From Rutpela maculata (lineage: Eukaryota > Arthropoda > Insecta > Coleoptera > Cerambycidae), in the NCBI GenBank assembly GCA_936432065.2, contig OW386286.2, positions 7,557,208-7,621,207 on the forward strand: DNA of 64,000 nt, in the 5' to 3' direction. How positions within the stretch are numbered: position 1 is the stretch's first letter; the number at the start of each line of letters is the position of its first letter. Of this stretch, positions 34,396 through 44,320 are shown one piece after another. The translations under genes and the position numbers were made by a program. The notes below the pieces were generated by a model. It was given only the letters and a program-made list of their open reading frames with translations. It ran no database searches and was not told the DNA's origin.

Positions 34396-35198
34396 GTGCA
34401 GTGAAATCGTGTACCTGGAGACTTCAATACACATATACTCCACATATGGCCTAACGAAAATGGAAACGCGCTGAAAAACCTAGCACACATGTTTGACTTA
34501 ACAATAAGAAATACATGGAGCAAAAGTTAAACAACAAACATGCATTGACACCTGGAGTAATGGAAGCTCAATCACAAAATAGACCATATAATAGAGATAA
34601 GGGAAAGGATCGAGAAGCAAATAGGACAGCAGAAAACCTACTGAAGAAAACGCTAACACTGAACAGCAGCAAACTAAAAATAGGGAGACCATGTTTCACG
34701 TGGAAAACAACAATCGAGAGGATCATAAGCAAACTGGGAAAGAAAAGCGAGGGGAATGAAAAAAGAACCATGCGTCATATGGCTCTCGCTGCTGGCAACA
34801 AGCATGACCCAAATCCAACCTAGCATCGGAAATCGAGGAATCTGAAGACTCAGAAAAAGAGGATTCGAAGAAGCAGAAACACAAAAAGAGGAGCATAAAC
34901 AGTAATAAACACTCCATATCAAGACACAACACATATTTCACACGAAGATTCAGAAGAGGCAGATACCCAGAACCAAAAACACAAAAAAAGGAGCTTAAAC
35001 GCTCCCTCACGACACAATGTGGTAACGCATCTCACAAATACCCTACCTTTCCCATGCGCCATGTGGCACTCGCTGCTGGCAACAAACATGACCTTAGTCA
35101 AACCCAGCGTGGACGTAGCAGGCCCAGCTGTATAACCCTGGGAGTGGCAGCAATGCCTACCGCACGCTGGTAAATCAATCAATCAATCAATCAATCTA
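34396..35198 (+). pseudogene. LINE remnant: endonuclease piece joined to a duplicated 3' end with (AATC)n tail
   Basis: At 34410-34530 the plus strand reads VPGDFNTHI, NENGNALKNLAHMFDLTIRN and TWSKS, the GDFN motif and following block of the AP-type endonuclease of non-LTR retrotransposons; a little further TWSNGSSITK-x-DHII matches its C-terminal D-H/Y-I-L block with a one-base shift. The RT is absent. From about 34770 a 3'-end sequence occurs twice: GGCTCTCGCTGCTGGCAACA at 34781 and GGCACTCGCTGCTGGCAACA at 35065, with the AGAAGCAGAAACACAAAAAG-like block also repeated. It ends in (AATC)6 at 35173-35196. The element therefore has a large internal deletion and a tandem duplication of its 3' part. 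Confidence 0.75.
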
Positions 35199-35791
35199 AG
35201 TTGCTTGCTACTAACTGGATAAAGAACAATGTTAAAAAAAGGTCTTTTTTGCCCTATCCATGGTAAAGTGTGGAAACCGTCTTTTTTTACTAATTTTGGG
35301 GTGCTGAATACGAATCTTTTATTCGAATGGGCTAAAAACATCGGGAAGACAGTAAAAACAAATCTTATTTGGAGGGTGGCATTGAAATTGACATTAGAAC
35401 TTGCAACAAAAAGTTATTCTTTAGTGCAGAGAATTCTTTCAAAATACTCAAGTTTCGTTAGGTATGTAGAAAAAGAAGAAAAAATTCATATTCCCTCACC
35501 CTTCACCACCCATGAGAACGGAAACATCTAATATACGGTTATTTATTTATTTAAAAAACAAAACAAAACTCCTCGTTAAATGGCTATTATCAGGTTATAA
35601 TGTGATTACTTCTGAATACTCTTAGAGTCATCCCCACCAATTAAGGTGGTAGATTTTATCTTTTTAGAGTTTTTACTGGTTTTAATTGCAAAAGAAATCC
35701 CTAACCACCCAGTTTGATGTTTTTTTTTTATCATAATACGGTGATTTAGCCAATTCAGATGAATATTTCTCACACTTTTGGGGTTGGGGTG

Positions 35792-35994
35792 CAGCGTTAC
35801 CACATTTGGTAGATTTTTATTTCTTTTTAGTAGAATTTTAAGGATTTTTTTAAAGTTTGGTAGGTAAAATTTGCTGGTAGATTTCTGATAATAATTATCA
35901 GAAATCTGCCCGCAAATTTTACCTACCAAACTTTACAAAAATCCTTAAAATTCTACTAAAAAGAAATAAAAATCTACCAAATGTGGTAACGCTG
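35792..35994. mobile_element. Near-perfect palindromic hAT-type MITE, 203 bp
   Basis: Flanked by TTGGGGTG on both sides (35784-35791 and 35995-36002). The ends are CAGCGTTACCACATTTGGTA and its complement, and the two halves pair almost perfectly around ATAATTAT. Copy 2 of the host element (58283 onward) has the uninterrupted site TTGGAGTG, which proves the insertion. Termini CAGCG fit the hAT rule. The long perfect stem suggests a recent insertion or selection for snap-back structure. Confidence 0.92.
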
Positions 35995-36316
35995 TTGGGG
36001 TGTACGGTGTGCATTAGTGTGGTCCAAAAATGACTTAATTTTTTTATATAGAAATCTGCTCTTAAATTAAAAAATATAAATTCTTCAGTTTTCGGGGCAA
36101 CGTGGAGGTGTGTTAGGGCGACAAACCCATATATATATAAATCAAATTCTTCGTTGGATAGTCCTCTTCAAACTCTGTAAGTTTAATGCAAGATTGTCCC
36201 TAACTGAACAATTATTCAAGAATTCCCAAAAGTTATTTTTTCCTGTGCAATTTAAACGGGAAACTTCATGTCTCCTTAGGCACCATTTAAAATTAAAATT
36301 TTGAAAAACAAAAAAT

Positions 36317-37228
36317 TAGAGGTGCAACGGATATCCGGTTACTATCCGGTATCCGGCCTATCTGGCCACTTTATTACTATTCGGTTGGGCACCGGATAGT
36401 GAACTGATATCCGGCCAAAACCGGATAGTTAAAAGAATAAAAAATGATATAAAAAAATGAAAGAGTTTTATTATTTTTCACTTATCCTGCATTACAATTG
36501 ATATTACAAACTGGCAATATCTATAGTTTAGTTACTAAATTAATACTTAAAGTTTACCAGTGGTAAATTATGGTAAATAAAGAGGAGTTTTTCAGCATTT
36601 ACAGGTACTAAACGGCACTGCATTTCTTTTCGTATAAGTTGCCAGCTTCTAAAGAGAGCCTCTCACTGTATACACTGCTGCAAGGAGTTAAGAGATATAT
36701 TTTTACAAGCTTTGACCAAAGTGTATACTTATTAGAGTTAGTATACCACCCGTAAGGGTCACTTATTTCTTTGAATCCGTGCTCCTTTCAAATAATAATC
36801 AGTCTCCTTCGCCCTTGAACTTTTCTCCGAAACGTTTTCATTAACGCTATACTATTTTTTTCATCACTTCCTCAAAATAGTTCCAAAAAGTGTTGTAAAT
36901 ATCAGCAGTAACATTATTTTGTGGGTTTCTCTTACTTTGTTCACTGGAAGGGGAAGAACCACTTTTACTATCACTGCTTGAATATGAATCATAACAATTT
37001 TTTTAAGCCTCCAGCAAAATAATTTGACGGGATTTTTCAGCCTAATTTTTATTGAAAAACTTGTTTTAAATCTGAGCTCTAGAAGAGTTGCCAGTAAGTA
37101 TTTTTTTTCGTGTTTTCAATCTAACTTTCAATGTAAGCCGGATATCTGGTATCCGGTACAAGAAGTACGTCGGATATCCGGTATTCGGTATCCGGTATCC
37201 GGCCAAAACACTATCCGTTGCATCTCTA
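36317..37228. mobile_element. hAT element with TCCGG-rich ends, 912 bp
   Basis: CAAAAAAT flanks both ends exactly (36309-36316 and 37229-37236). The termini TAGAGGTGCAACGGATATCC and the complement of CACTATCCGTTGCATCTCTA are inverted repeats, and the sub-terminal regions repeat (GG/TA)TCCGG many times (36330-36430 and 37138-37205), probably transposase-binding sites. The interior holds a degraded transposase on the minus strand. This is the innermost and so the youngest layer of the nest. Confidence 0.92.
36545..37005 (-). pseudogene. hAT transposase remnant with C-terminal dimerisation motif
   Basis: On the minus strand, a serine-rich stretch SSSDSKSGSSPSSEQSKRN (about 36980) is followed by TADIYNTFWNYFEEVMKK. 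After frameshifts, YLLTPCSSVYSERLSLEAGN (about 36695-36636) and NAEKLLFIYHNLP (about 36598-36560) follow. The last two correspond to the hAT C-terminal dimerisation region (P-x-S-S-x-x-S-E-R and LLF-x-x-NLP). The catalytic core between is deleted. It belongs to the element bounded at 36317-37228 and cannot be functional. Confidence 0.75.
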
Positions 37229-37749
37229 CAAAAAATACGTACTTGCTTTCTTCGGATTTGGAAACAAATTGGGGGGGGGATCGAGACCTTCTATAAAAAA
37301 TTAAGTCATTTTTGGACCACCCTAGTGTGCAAATCACTATCCAGAAAATATTAGGTACCTACTTGTTTTTTATACTAAAGATTCTTTAATTATCTAAAAA
37401 AAATAAATAAAAAAAAATGACTTTTGGCGAGCAGGGTTCAAGAAGAATTTAGTTTCTTTTTACTTCTTTTTCTACTTAGTTATCGAAACTTAATATTTTA
37501 AGAGAATTTCATGCAAAAGAATAACATCTTGTAGTTCTAATTCTAGTGGCAAGTTCTAATATCAATTCCAACGTCACTCCCAAATAAAGGTTTTTTTTTA
37601 ATGTGTTCCCGAGATTTTTCGCCAAAACGGGTGACGGATTCGTTTTCAGCACCGTACCCTAAAATTAGTAAAAAAAGATGACTTCCACACTTTACCACAG
37701 ATGGGTCAAAAAGCCCTTTTAACATTGTTCTTTATTTCCATTGTTTTTT

Positions 37750-37880
37750 ACTTCCACATTCACGTAGTAGACTAGTATTACAGTAACGTTAAAAAAATCG
37801 TTAGAATGTCATGATTTCGAGATTTTAAGTTTGAACAAGAAGGAAATTCTGTCTGTCGGTTGTCTGTATTTTTTTTGTTT
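37750..37880 (+). repeat. Dispersed repeat family A, copy 6 (left end)
   Basis: Matches the left 130 bp of copy 1: ACTTCCACATTCACGTAG, then TTAGAATGTCATGATTTCG, AGATTTTAAGTTTGAAC and AAATTCTGTCTGTCGG. It lies directly beside the right end of element C and is cut off by the next repeat. Confidence 0.7.
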
Positions 37881-37882
37881 CC

Positions 37883-38165
37883 TCATATGAGTCAAATGGC
37901 CAATGCACTAAACTGAACATTTCATTTGCAGAGTGCTGTAAAATCCGTTCAATAGAGTAATCTGGCGTCAAGTAGTAGTAGCAGACACAGTAACTTGGCA
38001 CCATTGAATTCTAATTTAATAGAGTTTTAAACGTTTTAAACAGGTTTTAAACATGCTTTAAACATATCATTTAAATCATTGAAAAAAACTGTTTAAAACA
38101 AAAAAAAAAACAGTTTTTTTGTTTAAAATGGAAAAAACCGAGTTTGAAACATTTTTCAAATTTTG
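37883..38165 (+). repeat. Partial copy of the 26.1-kb hAT MITE
   Basis: CCTCATATGAGTCAAATGG, AGAGTGCTGTAAAATCCGTT, GTAGCAGACACAGTAACTTG and the GTTTTAAAC repeats match 26375-26640. The left half of the MITE and a clean CAACCCTG end are missing. Confidence 0.75.
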
Positions 38166-39944
38166 GGATTGCTAAACGGAATACTTTTATCGCCTTTTAT
38201 TTTTAAATATTAAAGTTAAATAATACCTGTCCTATAGAAACTATAAAATTGCCTATTTTTCTTACGTCCTTTGAGTCCTTCTAAACGTTATCTTCTGTAT
38301 TTCTTTAAATGTGCATTTTTCAATGCAAAAAACAAGAAAAATGCAAATTTAGACTTTTCCATCCCTTGTTAAAGGCGAAAGATGTCCTTGTGTACAAAAT
38401 TTTACGAAGAAATCAATCCTGTAGACACTTCCTGTTATTTTGAAGAACTACACGTTTTTGAAGTATTTCCCCATATTCCTCGAACACCCTGTAGAGATTT
38501 CTAGTATTAATAATTCAAAGCTAAACTTAAAAAATATTCCAATATGGAGAAACAAAAAAACATCGTTCATATTTCATCTGTTTCATAGTCATAATGATTT
38601 CAGATGGTATCGATACATAATCATCCAAACTTTCATTTAAATTCTTCTACCCATATACGACGAGCACAAATAAATAGGCTCCAACCGCGTCAGACATTTA
38701 AATGAAAAATTTTTGCTTCTTGTCTTTTTTCCTGAATGCATAAATCAAGTTTAAAAGGTTAATGCGTTCCCTTATCGATGAATATTGTATGGGCAAGTGA
38801 AAATTTACCATATTATCACTTTTATCTCTCTGGGATGAGACCTACACACCAATAATAATTTCTCGAGAACATGGGCGAGGTACGTTTAAGATAACGTCAC
38901 GCTGTGTGTTTTGATTTTCTACAAATATAAATTTGCATAAAGCTAATTTTCTTGTCGGTAAACTGGGTGTTAGTGCCCGAGTACTGAGCGGCATTAAGAA
39001 AATAGAGTTAACAGGTCTATATGTATTTGGTTAAAAAATGTGAAAAGTAAAGAGTACGAAAATACTGGCGCCACGTCCGAATAGTTTTATTTGACTAACA
39101 ACTGCTGGATTTCCTTTTATGGAATGATTACAAAAACATTTCGATAATAAATTATTAGAAACTTACGACGGATTAAGAGTTGTATGATACCTATTAAATT
39201 ACGAAAGTTTACTGTTTACGACTGCTTATAAATACTGTTTATTGACCTGAACTATTTTGGTATCCTCTAAAAATACGGTACACTTTGATTTCTATTTTAT
39301 ACCTGTTACCATTTGATGTGAAAATTTCCATCATCAAAAAACAATGCGGAGTAAGCAAGCGAAATTTCAAATAATTGTTACACATCACAATTTGAAAAAC
39401 GTTGGACACAACTTTGGACACAGCTAGGTTTGTTTTTATCAAATATTTTCATTTACTATGACATACAGGGCGCAGCAGTGGCATACAGTGGGTGCCTTAA
39501 ATTATAGAACGACATTTAAGGAAAGGATTTTGCAGAGAGTAAATATAGAGAGAGTATTTTCGGTTTATTATAGATAATTAAAAACCAAACCTAGTATAAT
39601 CTTTAAAACTGTTTTAAATCATTTCTATTATTTTAACGAATACAACTACCTATATATATTTTTTATTCTAAATTTCTGTTGTACTTGAATTTCATAGTTT
39701 GTCAATGAAAATAGTCCCTAATTTCATCATTAATGTATGGCATTTAACTATATACAAAATTTATGATAAAAACTGTATATGGTTGTATTTCTTAGAGCAA
39801 TGGGAAGTATCTGAAACTATTTTAAAGATTATACCATTTATGATTTTTTAAATATTTATAATAAACGGAAAATAAACGCATATTTCCCTCTCACTCTGCA
39901 AAGTGCCATCCTTAAGTTTATAAAGAAATCGTATTATAAAAAAA
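38166..39944. other. No recognisable gene, 38.2-39.9 kb
   Basis: AT-rich. Frames 38440-38640 (plus) and 39239-39442 (minus) are unrecognised. A CACCCTGTAGAGATTTC fragment near 38480 resembles insect repeat ends. Confidence 0.4.
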
Positions 39945-40111
39945 AACATGGCTGATGCCAAAAAATTTTAAGATCTTGGCTTCTCGTACATATATTCCAA
40001 TGTTATGGACTCTTACCTAAATACCCCCATTTAGCCTTCCTAACCTTTCAATGGAATAAAAGCAAAGAACAATCTAGTTCCAGATCTCGTTAAAATACCT
40101 ACATAGGCACA
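39945..40111 (-). repeat. Dispersed repeat family A, copy 7 (internal piece)
   Basis: GCCAAAAAATTTTAAGATCT, GGCTTCTCGTACATATATTC, TGGACTCTTACC and CTAGTTCCAGATCTCGTTAA match the middle of the reversed copy at 11440-11640. Both ends are missing. Confidence 0.7.
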
Positions 40112-40689
40112 GATTAGGAATAAGAGATACGACGTGCGACGGTTGAAAAAAGAAATGATTATGAACAAAAAAAATCTCAACGTGACACTTCGAACGACTA
40201 ATTATCTACGGTTAATTAGTGATTAACGCGCAAAGACTGTCTATCTCTTTTTTTGTGGCGGAATAAGATGGAAGATGGACACTCTTCTAACACAAATTCG
40301 CGATCGAGAAACGTCAAACGAAAAATTGTAAAAATGTCACTTTTGATTCGTTCGTGCCGAGCTGAATTTTCGAATTTCGACATGCAATTTACGATGCGGA
40401 TCAACTACAAGTCTTCCTCTTTCCATCGCTACATAGTACGGCCGTCGCGGTATATTTTTTAAAATACGAGTAAATTTAGATGTCGTGTTTTCGACCAAAT
40501 TTACCCTCGGATGCCGCAACTCTGAAAACGGTTTTTCATCTGTAACTCGGAAACTGTGAGAGATAGCTCAAAAATAAAAACTCCCAAAGGAAAACTACAT
40601 GATGTCAGGAACGTTTTGCCGCACACGAAATTTTAATGGGACTTTTCCTTTGGGCCCGGCGGACCTTTCAAGATGACGGTGTCCTGCAC
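40112..40689. other. Unrecognised, mixed sequence before the satellite block
   Basis: Overlapping short frames on both strands (40216-40404, 40253-40462, 40337-40519) cannot all be real and none has a motif. The phrase CTGTAACTCGGAAACTGTGA resembles ATAACTCGGGAACTGTTGAA at 41650, so the repeated region may start here. Confidence 0.35.
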
Positions 40690-41545
40690 TTTTTTCATTA
40701 AATCGTTCGTAACTTCTAAACGACGACTCCTACGGCAAAAAACTTTGACCTAACGAAATTGTAGACAATTGAATTACCTAAAAGTTGTTTTTTTTGAATT
40801 TTTATGCTGCTCCAAAAATTACCGAGATACGATCGGCCAAAGTGGAGACGAATTTGTAGAGAATTTAATAAACTACAAAACACTCTTTTTTACTTTTTGC
40901 CGTAATACAAAAATAAGGACGCTACGAGCGATACAAGTGGAAATTTACATTTTCCAAGGAAGCGTGTTTTTTTCTCTTTTCTTGCGAGTATCTGGATAAA
41001 TATTAGTTTTAGCAAAAAAATGGTAGAGATGTATTAGAAATATAATAAAACGATGATGAATTTACTTCATCGAAAAATTCCTGTAGGATTAACGGTTTCG
41101 CTGCTATATACGTTTAAAAAAAATGTCGATTTCGCCCAAATGCCCAAATTATATTTGCCCGATTTGATTTTTTTCTATAAACCTCCAAACTCTTAAACGG
41201 CGGTCCCTAGGCCAAAATACTTTGCCCTAACGAATTTGTAGAGAATTTAATGCTACAAAAAATTGTTTTTTATTTTTTGACGTAAGGCAAAAAATAAGGA
41301 CGTTAGGAACGAAACAAGTGGCAATTTACATTTTCCAAGGAAACGTGTTTTTTTCTCTTCTCTTGCGAATATCTAGATAAATATTGATTTTGGCAAAAAA
41401 ATAGCAGGGATCTATTAGAAAGACAATAAAATGATGATGAATTTGCTTTCTCAAAAAATTTCTGTAGGATTAATGGTGCTATATACGTTTCAACACAAAA
41501 TTTCGATTATCCCATATGCCCAAATTATATTTGATACTGATTTTT
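40690..41545 (+). repeat. Tandem repeat with a unit of about 377 bp (two units and a part)
   Basis: 40845-41175 and 41225-41545 are near copies: GAATTTGTAGAGAATTTAAT, CAAGTGG(A/C)AATTTACATTTT, CCAAGGAA(G/A)CGTGTTTTTTT, GATGATGAATTT and CTGTAGGATTAA align throughout. A further partial unit at 40700-40790 carries the CGTTCGTAACTTCTAAACG part. The open frame at 40769-40999 lies inside and is not conserved between units. Confidence 0.8.
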
Positions 41546-41668
41546 AAAATCTCCGCAAAGTGAAATTTATAGTTTTTTGCTCTCAAAGCAGTGCAATGTA
41601 CAGGGTGATATTCTAATAATGACAGAGGCGTTCATTGATTTCGGCTGATAACTCGGGAACTGTTGAAG

Positions 41669-42230
41669 ATATCGAACTGAAATTTAAAAATAGGTATAAA
41701 TATTGTAGACGGACGGATTATGAGTGAATTAATAATGCACCTACGTCACATGACGTAACAAAAAGGAAAAATTAGTACAACAGACGAATTGGTCGATATT
41801 GGTTGGAGTTATTGAATTGAAATTTGAAACATAGGTGGAAATATTGTAAATGGACGGAATAAAAGTGAATTAATAATACACCTACGTCTAAATGACGTCA
41901 CAAATAGGACAAATTCTTACAACAGGCGAACTGGCACAGATATTGACTTAACGATTGGAAACATCCAATTAAAATTTGAAATGTGGGTGGAAATATTGTA
42001 GACGGACGGAATACAAGTAAATTAATAATACACCTACGTCCACATGACGTCACAAATAAGAAAAATTCTTACAAACTGGTGCAGATATTGACTTAACTAT
42101 TGAAAACATCCAATTAAAGTTTGAAACGTAGGTGGAAATATTGTAGATGGATGCGAGTGAATTAAAAATACACCACCTACGTTCTGATGATGTCATAAAA
42201 ACATAAAATTCTTATAACAGACGAACTGAT
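41669..42230 (+). repeat. Tandem repeat of about 148 bp carrying CRE-like palindromes
   Basis: Four units start near 41669, 41817, 41968 and 42112 (spacings 148, 151 and 144). Shared phrases are GAAATATTGTAGACGGACGG, GTGAATTAATAATACACC and TACGTC. Each unit then carries TGACGT(A/C)A or a decayed form: ATGACGTAAC near 41751, ATGACGTCAC near 41891, ATGACGTCAC near 42045 and ATGATGTCAT near 42187. Confidence 0.8.
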
Positions 42231-42261
42231 GATATCAAAAAAATATTTGTACAAGACGTCA

Positions 42262-42498
42262 CAAAATTAATTTCCAAAAATGTCAAATTTTCGGAGAAAT
42301 GTCACTTTTCACAAAAATGTCAAATTTTCAGGAAAACGTCAAATTTTCGGAGAAATGTCACTTTTCAGAAAAATGTCAAATTTTCGAAAAAACGTCAAAT
42401 TTTCGAAGAAATGTCACCTTTCAGAAAAATGTCAAATTTTCGAAAAAATGTAAAATTTTCGGAGAAATGTCACTTTTCAGAAAAATGTCAAATTTTAT
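42262..42498 (+). repeat. Minisatellite of 18-19 bp in a three-part higher-order unit
   Basis: About twelve copies of AAAATGTCAAATTTTCGGAG. Variants alternate in the order CAAATTTTCG, CAAATTTTCGAAG and CACTTTTCAG, giving a higher-order period of about 56 bp. The 92-codon frame at 42299-42577 is simply this repeat read in one frame. Confidence 0.85.
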
Positions 42499-44060
42499 TA
42501 AATGGACTCATAGGAAAATTCCCACAAAATACTACTGGTCCATCATCTGTGATATACGTTCTCTGCTAGTGTGTTAAAGCGTGCAGACTGTATGCTGAGT
42601 ATTTTTGACGTGTCAAGTACATCGAGAGATTACAAGTTTTTTCGACGTTTATAAAGCCCACGGATGGTGTGAGAGGCCTTCCTGAACCGCTTACAAGCCC
42701 TACAAGTATAAGCAACCCCACCGGAACGCTTTCGGTGAGTTTTTTCCAACAAAACTTCAAAGTGACAGTAACATTATATTTTAAAAACTATTTCCGCTAC
42801 TTCCGGCATCCCGCCGGAAATTCTTCCGGCAACATAACCTAAAAATAGTGCTACATAACCTAAAAACAATTTAAGACATTGGTACCAACCTAAATATTTT
42901 TCAAAAACCAAATTCCCCAGAGAAACACAAAAATTTGACAGCTATCACTTCCCCTACCGATTTAGTGAAAAATCGGTCGAGGCCAAAAGATAAAACAAAA
43001 TATATCAACTCGAACTTAAACGATCCACCATGAACACTACCCTGGCCACATCTGGCAGGGAAGCTGTCCACCAACAGTTATATGGTTTTTTCCAAAGATG
43101 GCCATCCCTGCCATCCATCCCATTACCAACGAAACAGGTTTTTCGTTTAGTTGTTTCCCGTATCAATAATCAAAATTATTATGTGCTCTTGCCTACGAAC
43201 GTTTTCATAGTGTTGTGTTCATTTTTATATTAATTTTAGGTCCATGTGGACACATTATAATTTTAAACTAGTTTTTAAGCCTGCCTACAGAAGACAGGAG
43301 CTACATTTCTATTTCTCTCCAAGCCAAACCGGACCTACCCCGTCCAGCCTCACACCCGCCTCGGCGGTGTTCACTGTGGTTGTCTGGCTGGCTCCGGGCT
43401 AGGATCCGATGAAGCATATATTTGTATTAAAACACTGAATAAAGTATTAATGTTATGCAGACTATAAATTTAATACTCAAGTTCGTAGGTCCAAATCCCA
43501 CCGAACGCAAGACTTTTTTTATGATTTAATATGAAAAAAACATTTCAACTTAATAAATATAATTAAATGAGATCGTTCACATTGTTTAGTGCTCTTTTTG
43601 GCTTCAAAGACTCACCGAGTTGGGAAGTTCCAGCCGCTTCCAGTAGCTGCCGATTTTTTTTTAAAGTATAGTTTGGGATATCCAGAAACATATGCCAACT
43701 ATCCGCACGCGTGACAGGTGGGGCAACACACTTTAAAATTCAAAAATCATCCATTTTTGGCCATTTTCCGCTTTATTTGCAATATAACTCGTAAATGAAG
43801 CATTGTTCGAAAATATATCAAGAGAAAAGTTGAGAAAATTGATTTTGAACATTTTATTTTTCTTGACTTTTTCCCAGAAAATTATTCGTTTAAGAGCTAC
43901 AGACGAAAGAACAAATGCTACTTTTCTATTTATTAACTCAAAAAAAAAAATAATATAATGATTCAATATTGTTATGAGATTGTCGAAGATGAAGAAAATA
44001 AAGAAATTGAATGTTTATTGCTTGGCCTCCAACAAAAAGGGCTAAATTACATTAAATTAT
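42499..44060. other. Unrecognised region with a less A+T-rich core
   Basis: 42560-43430 is less A+T rich than its flanks. Around 42650-42745 an open stretch PTDGVRGLPEPLTSPTSISN runs into a donor-like TCG|GTGAGT (about 42733). A 67-codon frame lies at 43030-43233, and ACTGAATAAAGTATTAATG near 43435 would serve as a poly(A) signal. This could be the remains of a small gene or an element's leader and tail; I recognise no domain. The rest to 44060 is AT-rich. Confidence 0.35.
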
Positions 44061-44069
44061 ATATTAAAT

Positions 44070-44320
44070 CAACTAACTGACTGGTTTAACTTTAAACTTT
44101 TAACGATAAATTTTAATAAAACTGTGTTTATTCCCTTTTCCTGTTATACGTGTGCATTACCAAATTACAATGAACTGAATATACTACTGGACGAGAATCA
44201 ATCAATATCGATATTATCTAACACTTATGTGAAATATCTTGACATTTATATAGATAGTTGGCATATGTTTCTGGGTATTACAAACTATACTTACAAAAAA
44301 AAAATTGCGGGTAAATGACG
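44070..44320 (+). pseudogene. Reverse transcriptase scrap (palm/thumb part)
   Basis: Across a frame change the plus strand reads LTINFNKTVFIPFS, then LPNYNELNILLDENQSISIL and YVKYLDIYIDSWHM. These are the L-x-(I/L)-N-x-x-K-T and (V/I)-K-Y-L-G-(I/V)-x-(I/L)-D blocks that follow the YADD site in Jockey-like LINEs; compare LSLNVDKTKYI and IKYLGLVIDSNLNWHDHI in the 29-30 kb copy. The G after KYL is D here. Neither the YADD part nor a 3' end was found. The 97-codon frame 44315-44608 next to it is not recognised. Confidence 0.65.

Larger units (their letters stand above)
36015..37324. mobile_element. DNA element B inside element C, carrying a hAT element
   Basis: Ends TAGTGTGGTCCAAAAATGAC and GTCATTTTTGGACCACCCTA are inverted repeats extending through TTAATTTTTT. 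Flanks are GTGTGCAT and GTGTGCAA, an 8-bp duplication with one difference. The paralogous copy of element C reads GGTGTGAATATCACTATCC at this point, the empty site. Without the hAT element inside, about 390 bp remain, with no coding capacity. Confidence 0.8.
35219..37735. mobile_element. DNA element C, copy 1, host of a three-level nest
   Basis: Terminal inverted repeats of about 200 bp: ATAAAGAACAATGTTAAAAA on the left pairs with TTTTAACATTGTTCTTTAT on the right, continuing through GGTAAAGTGTGGAA and TTTTTTTACTAATTTT. A second copy lies at 57700-58546. Copy 1 is longer because it contains a 203-bp MITE (35792-35994) and a 1.3-kb element (36015-37324) that itself contains a hAT element (36317-37228). 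Without these it is just under 1 kb, close to copy 2. No transposase of its own; the frames at 35229-35531 and 35606-35929 are not recognised and are broken in copy 2. Confidence 0.85.

Noticed and set aside
34498..35182. Several 64-102-codon frames on both strands as genes
   Set aside because: All lie in the duplicated 3' end of a LINE remnant and overlap each other.
42299..42577. 92-codon repetitive protein
   Set aside because: It is the 18-19-bp minisatellite read in one frame; no start context or domain.
43465..43505. tRNA T-arm-like AGGTCCAAATCCC
   Set aside because: One mismatch in box B and no box A at a suitable distance upstream.
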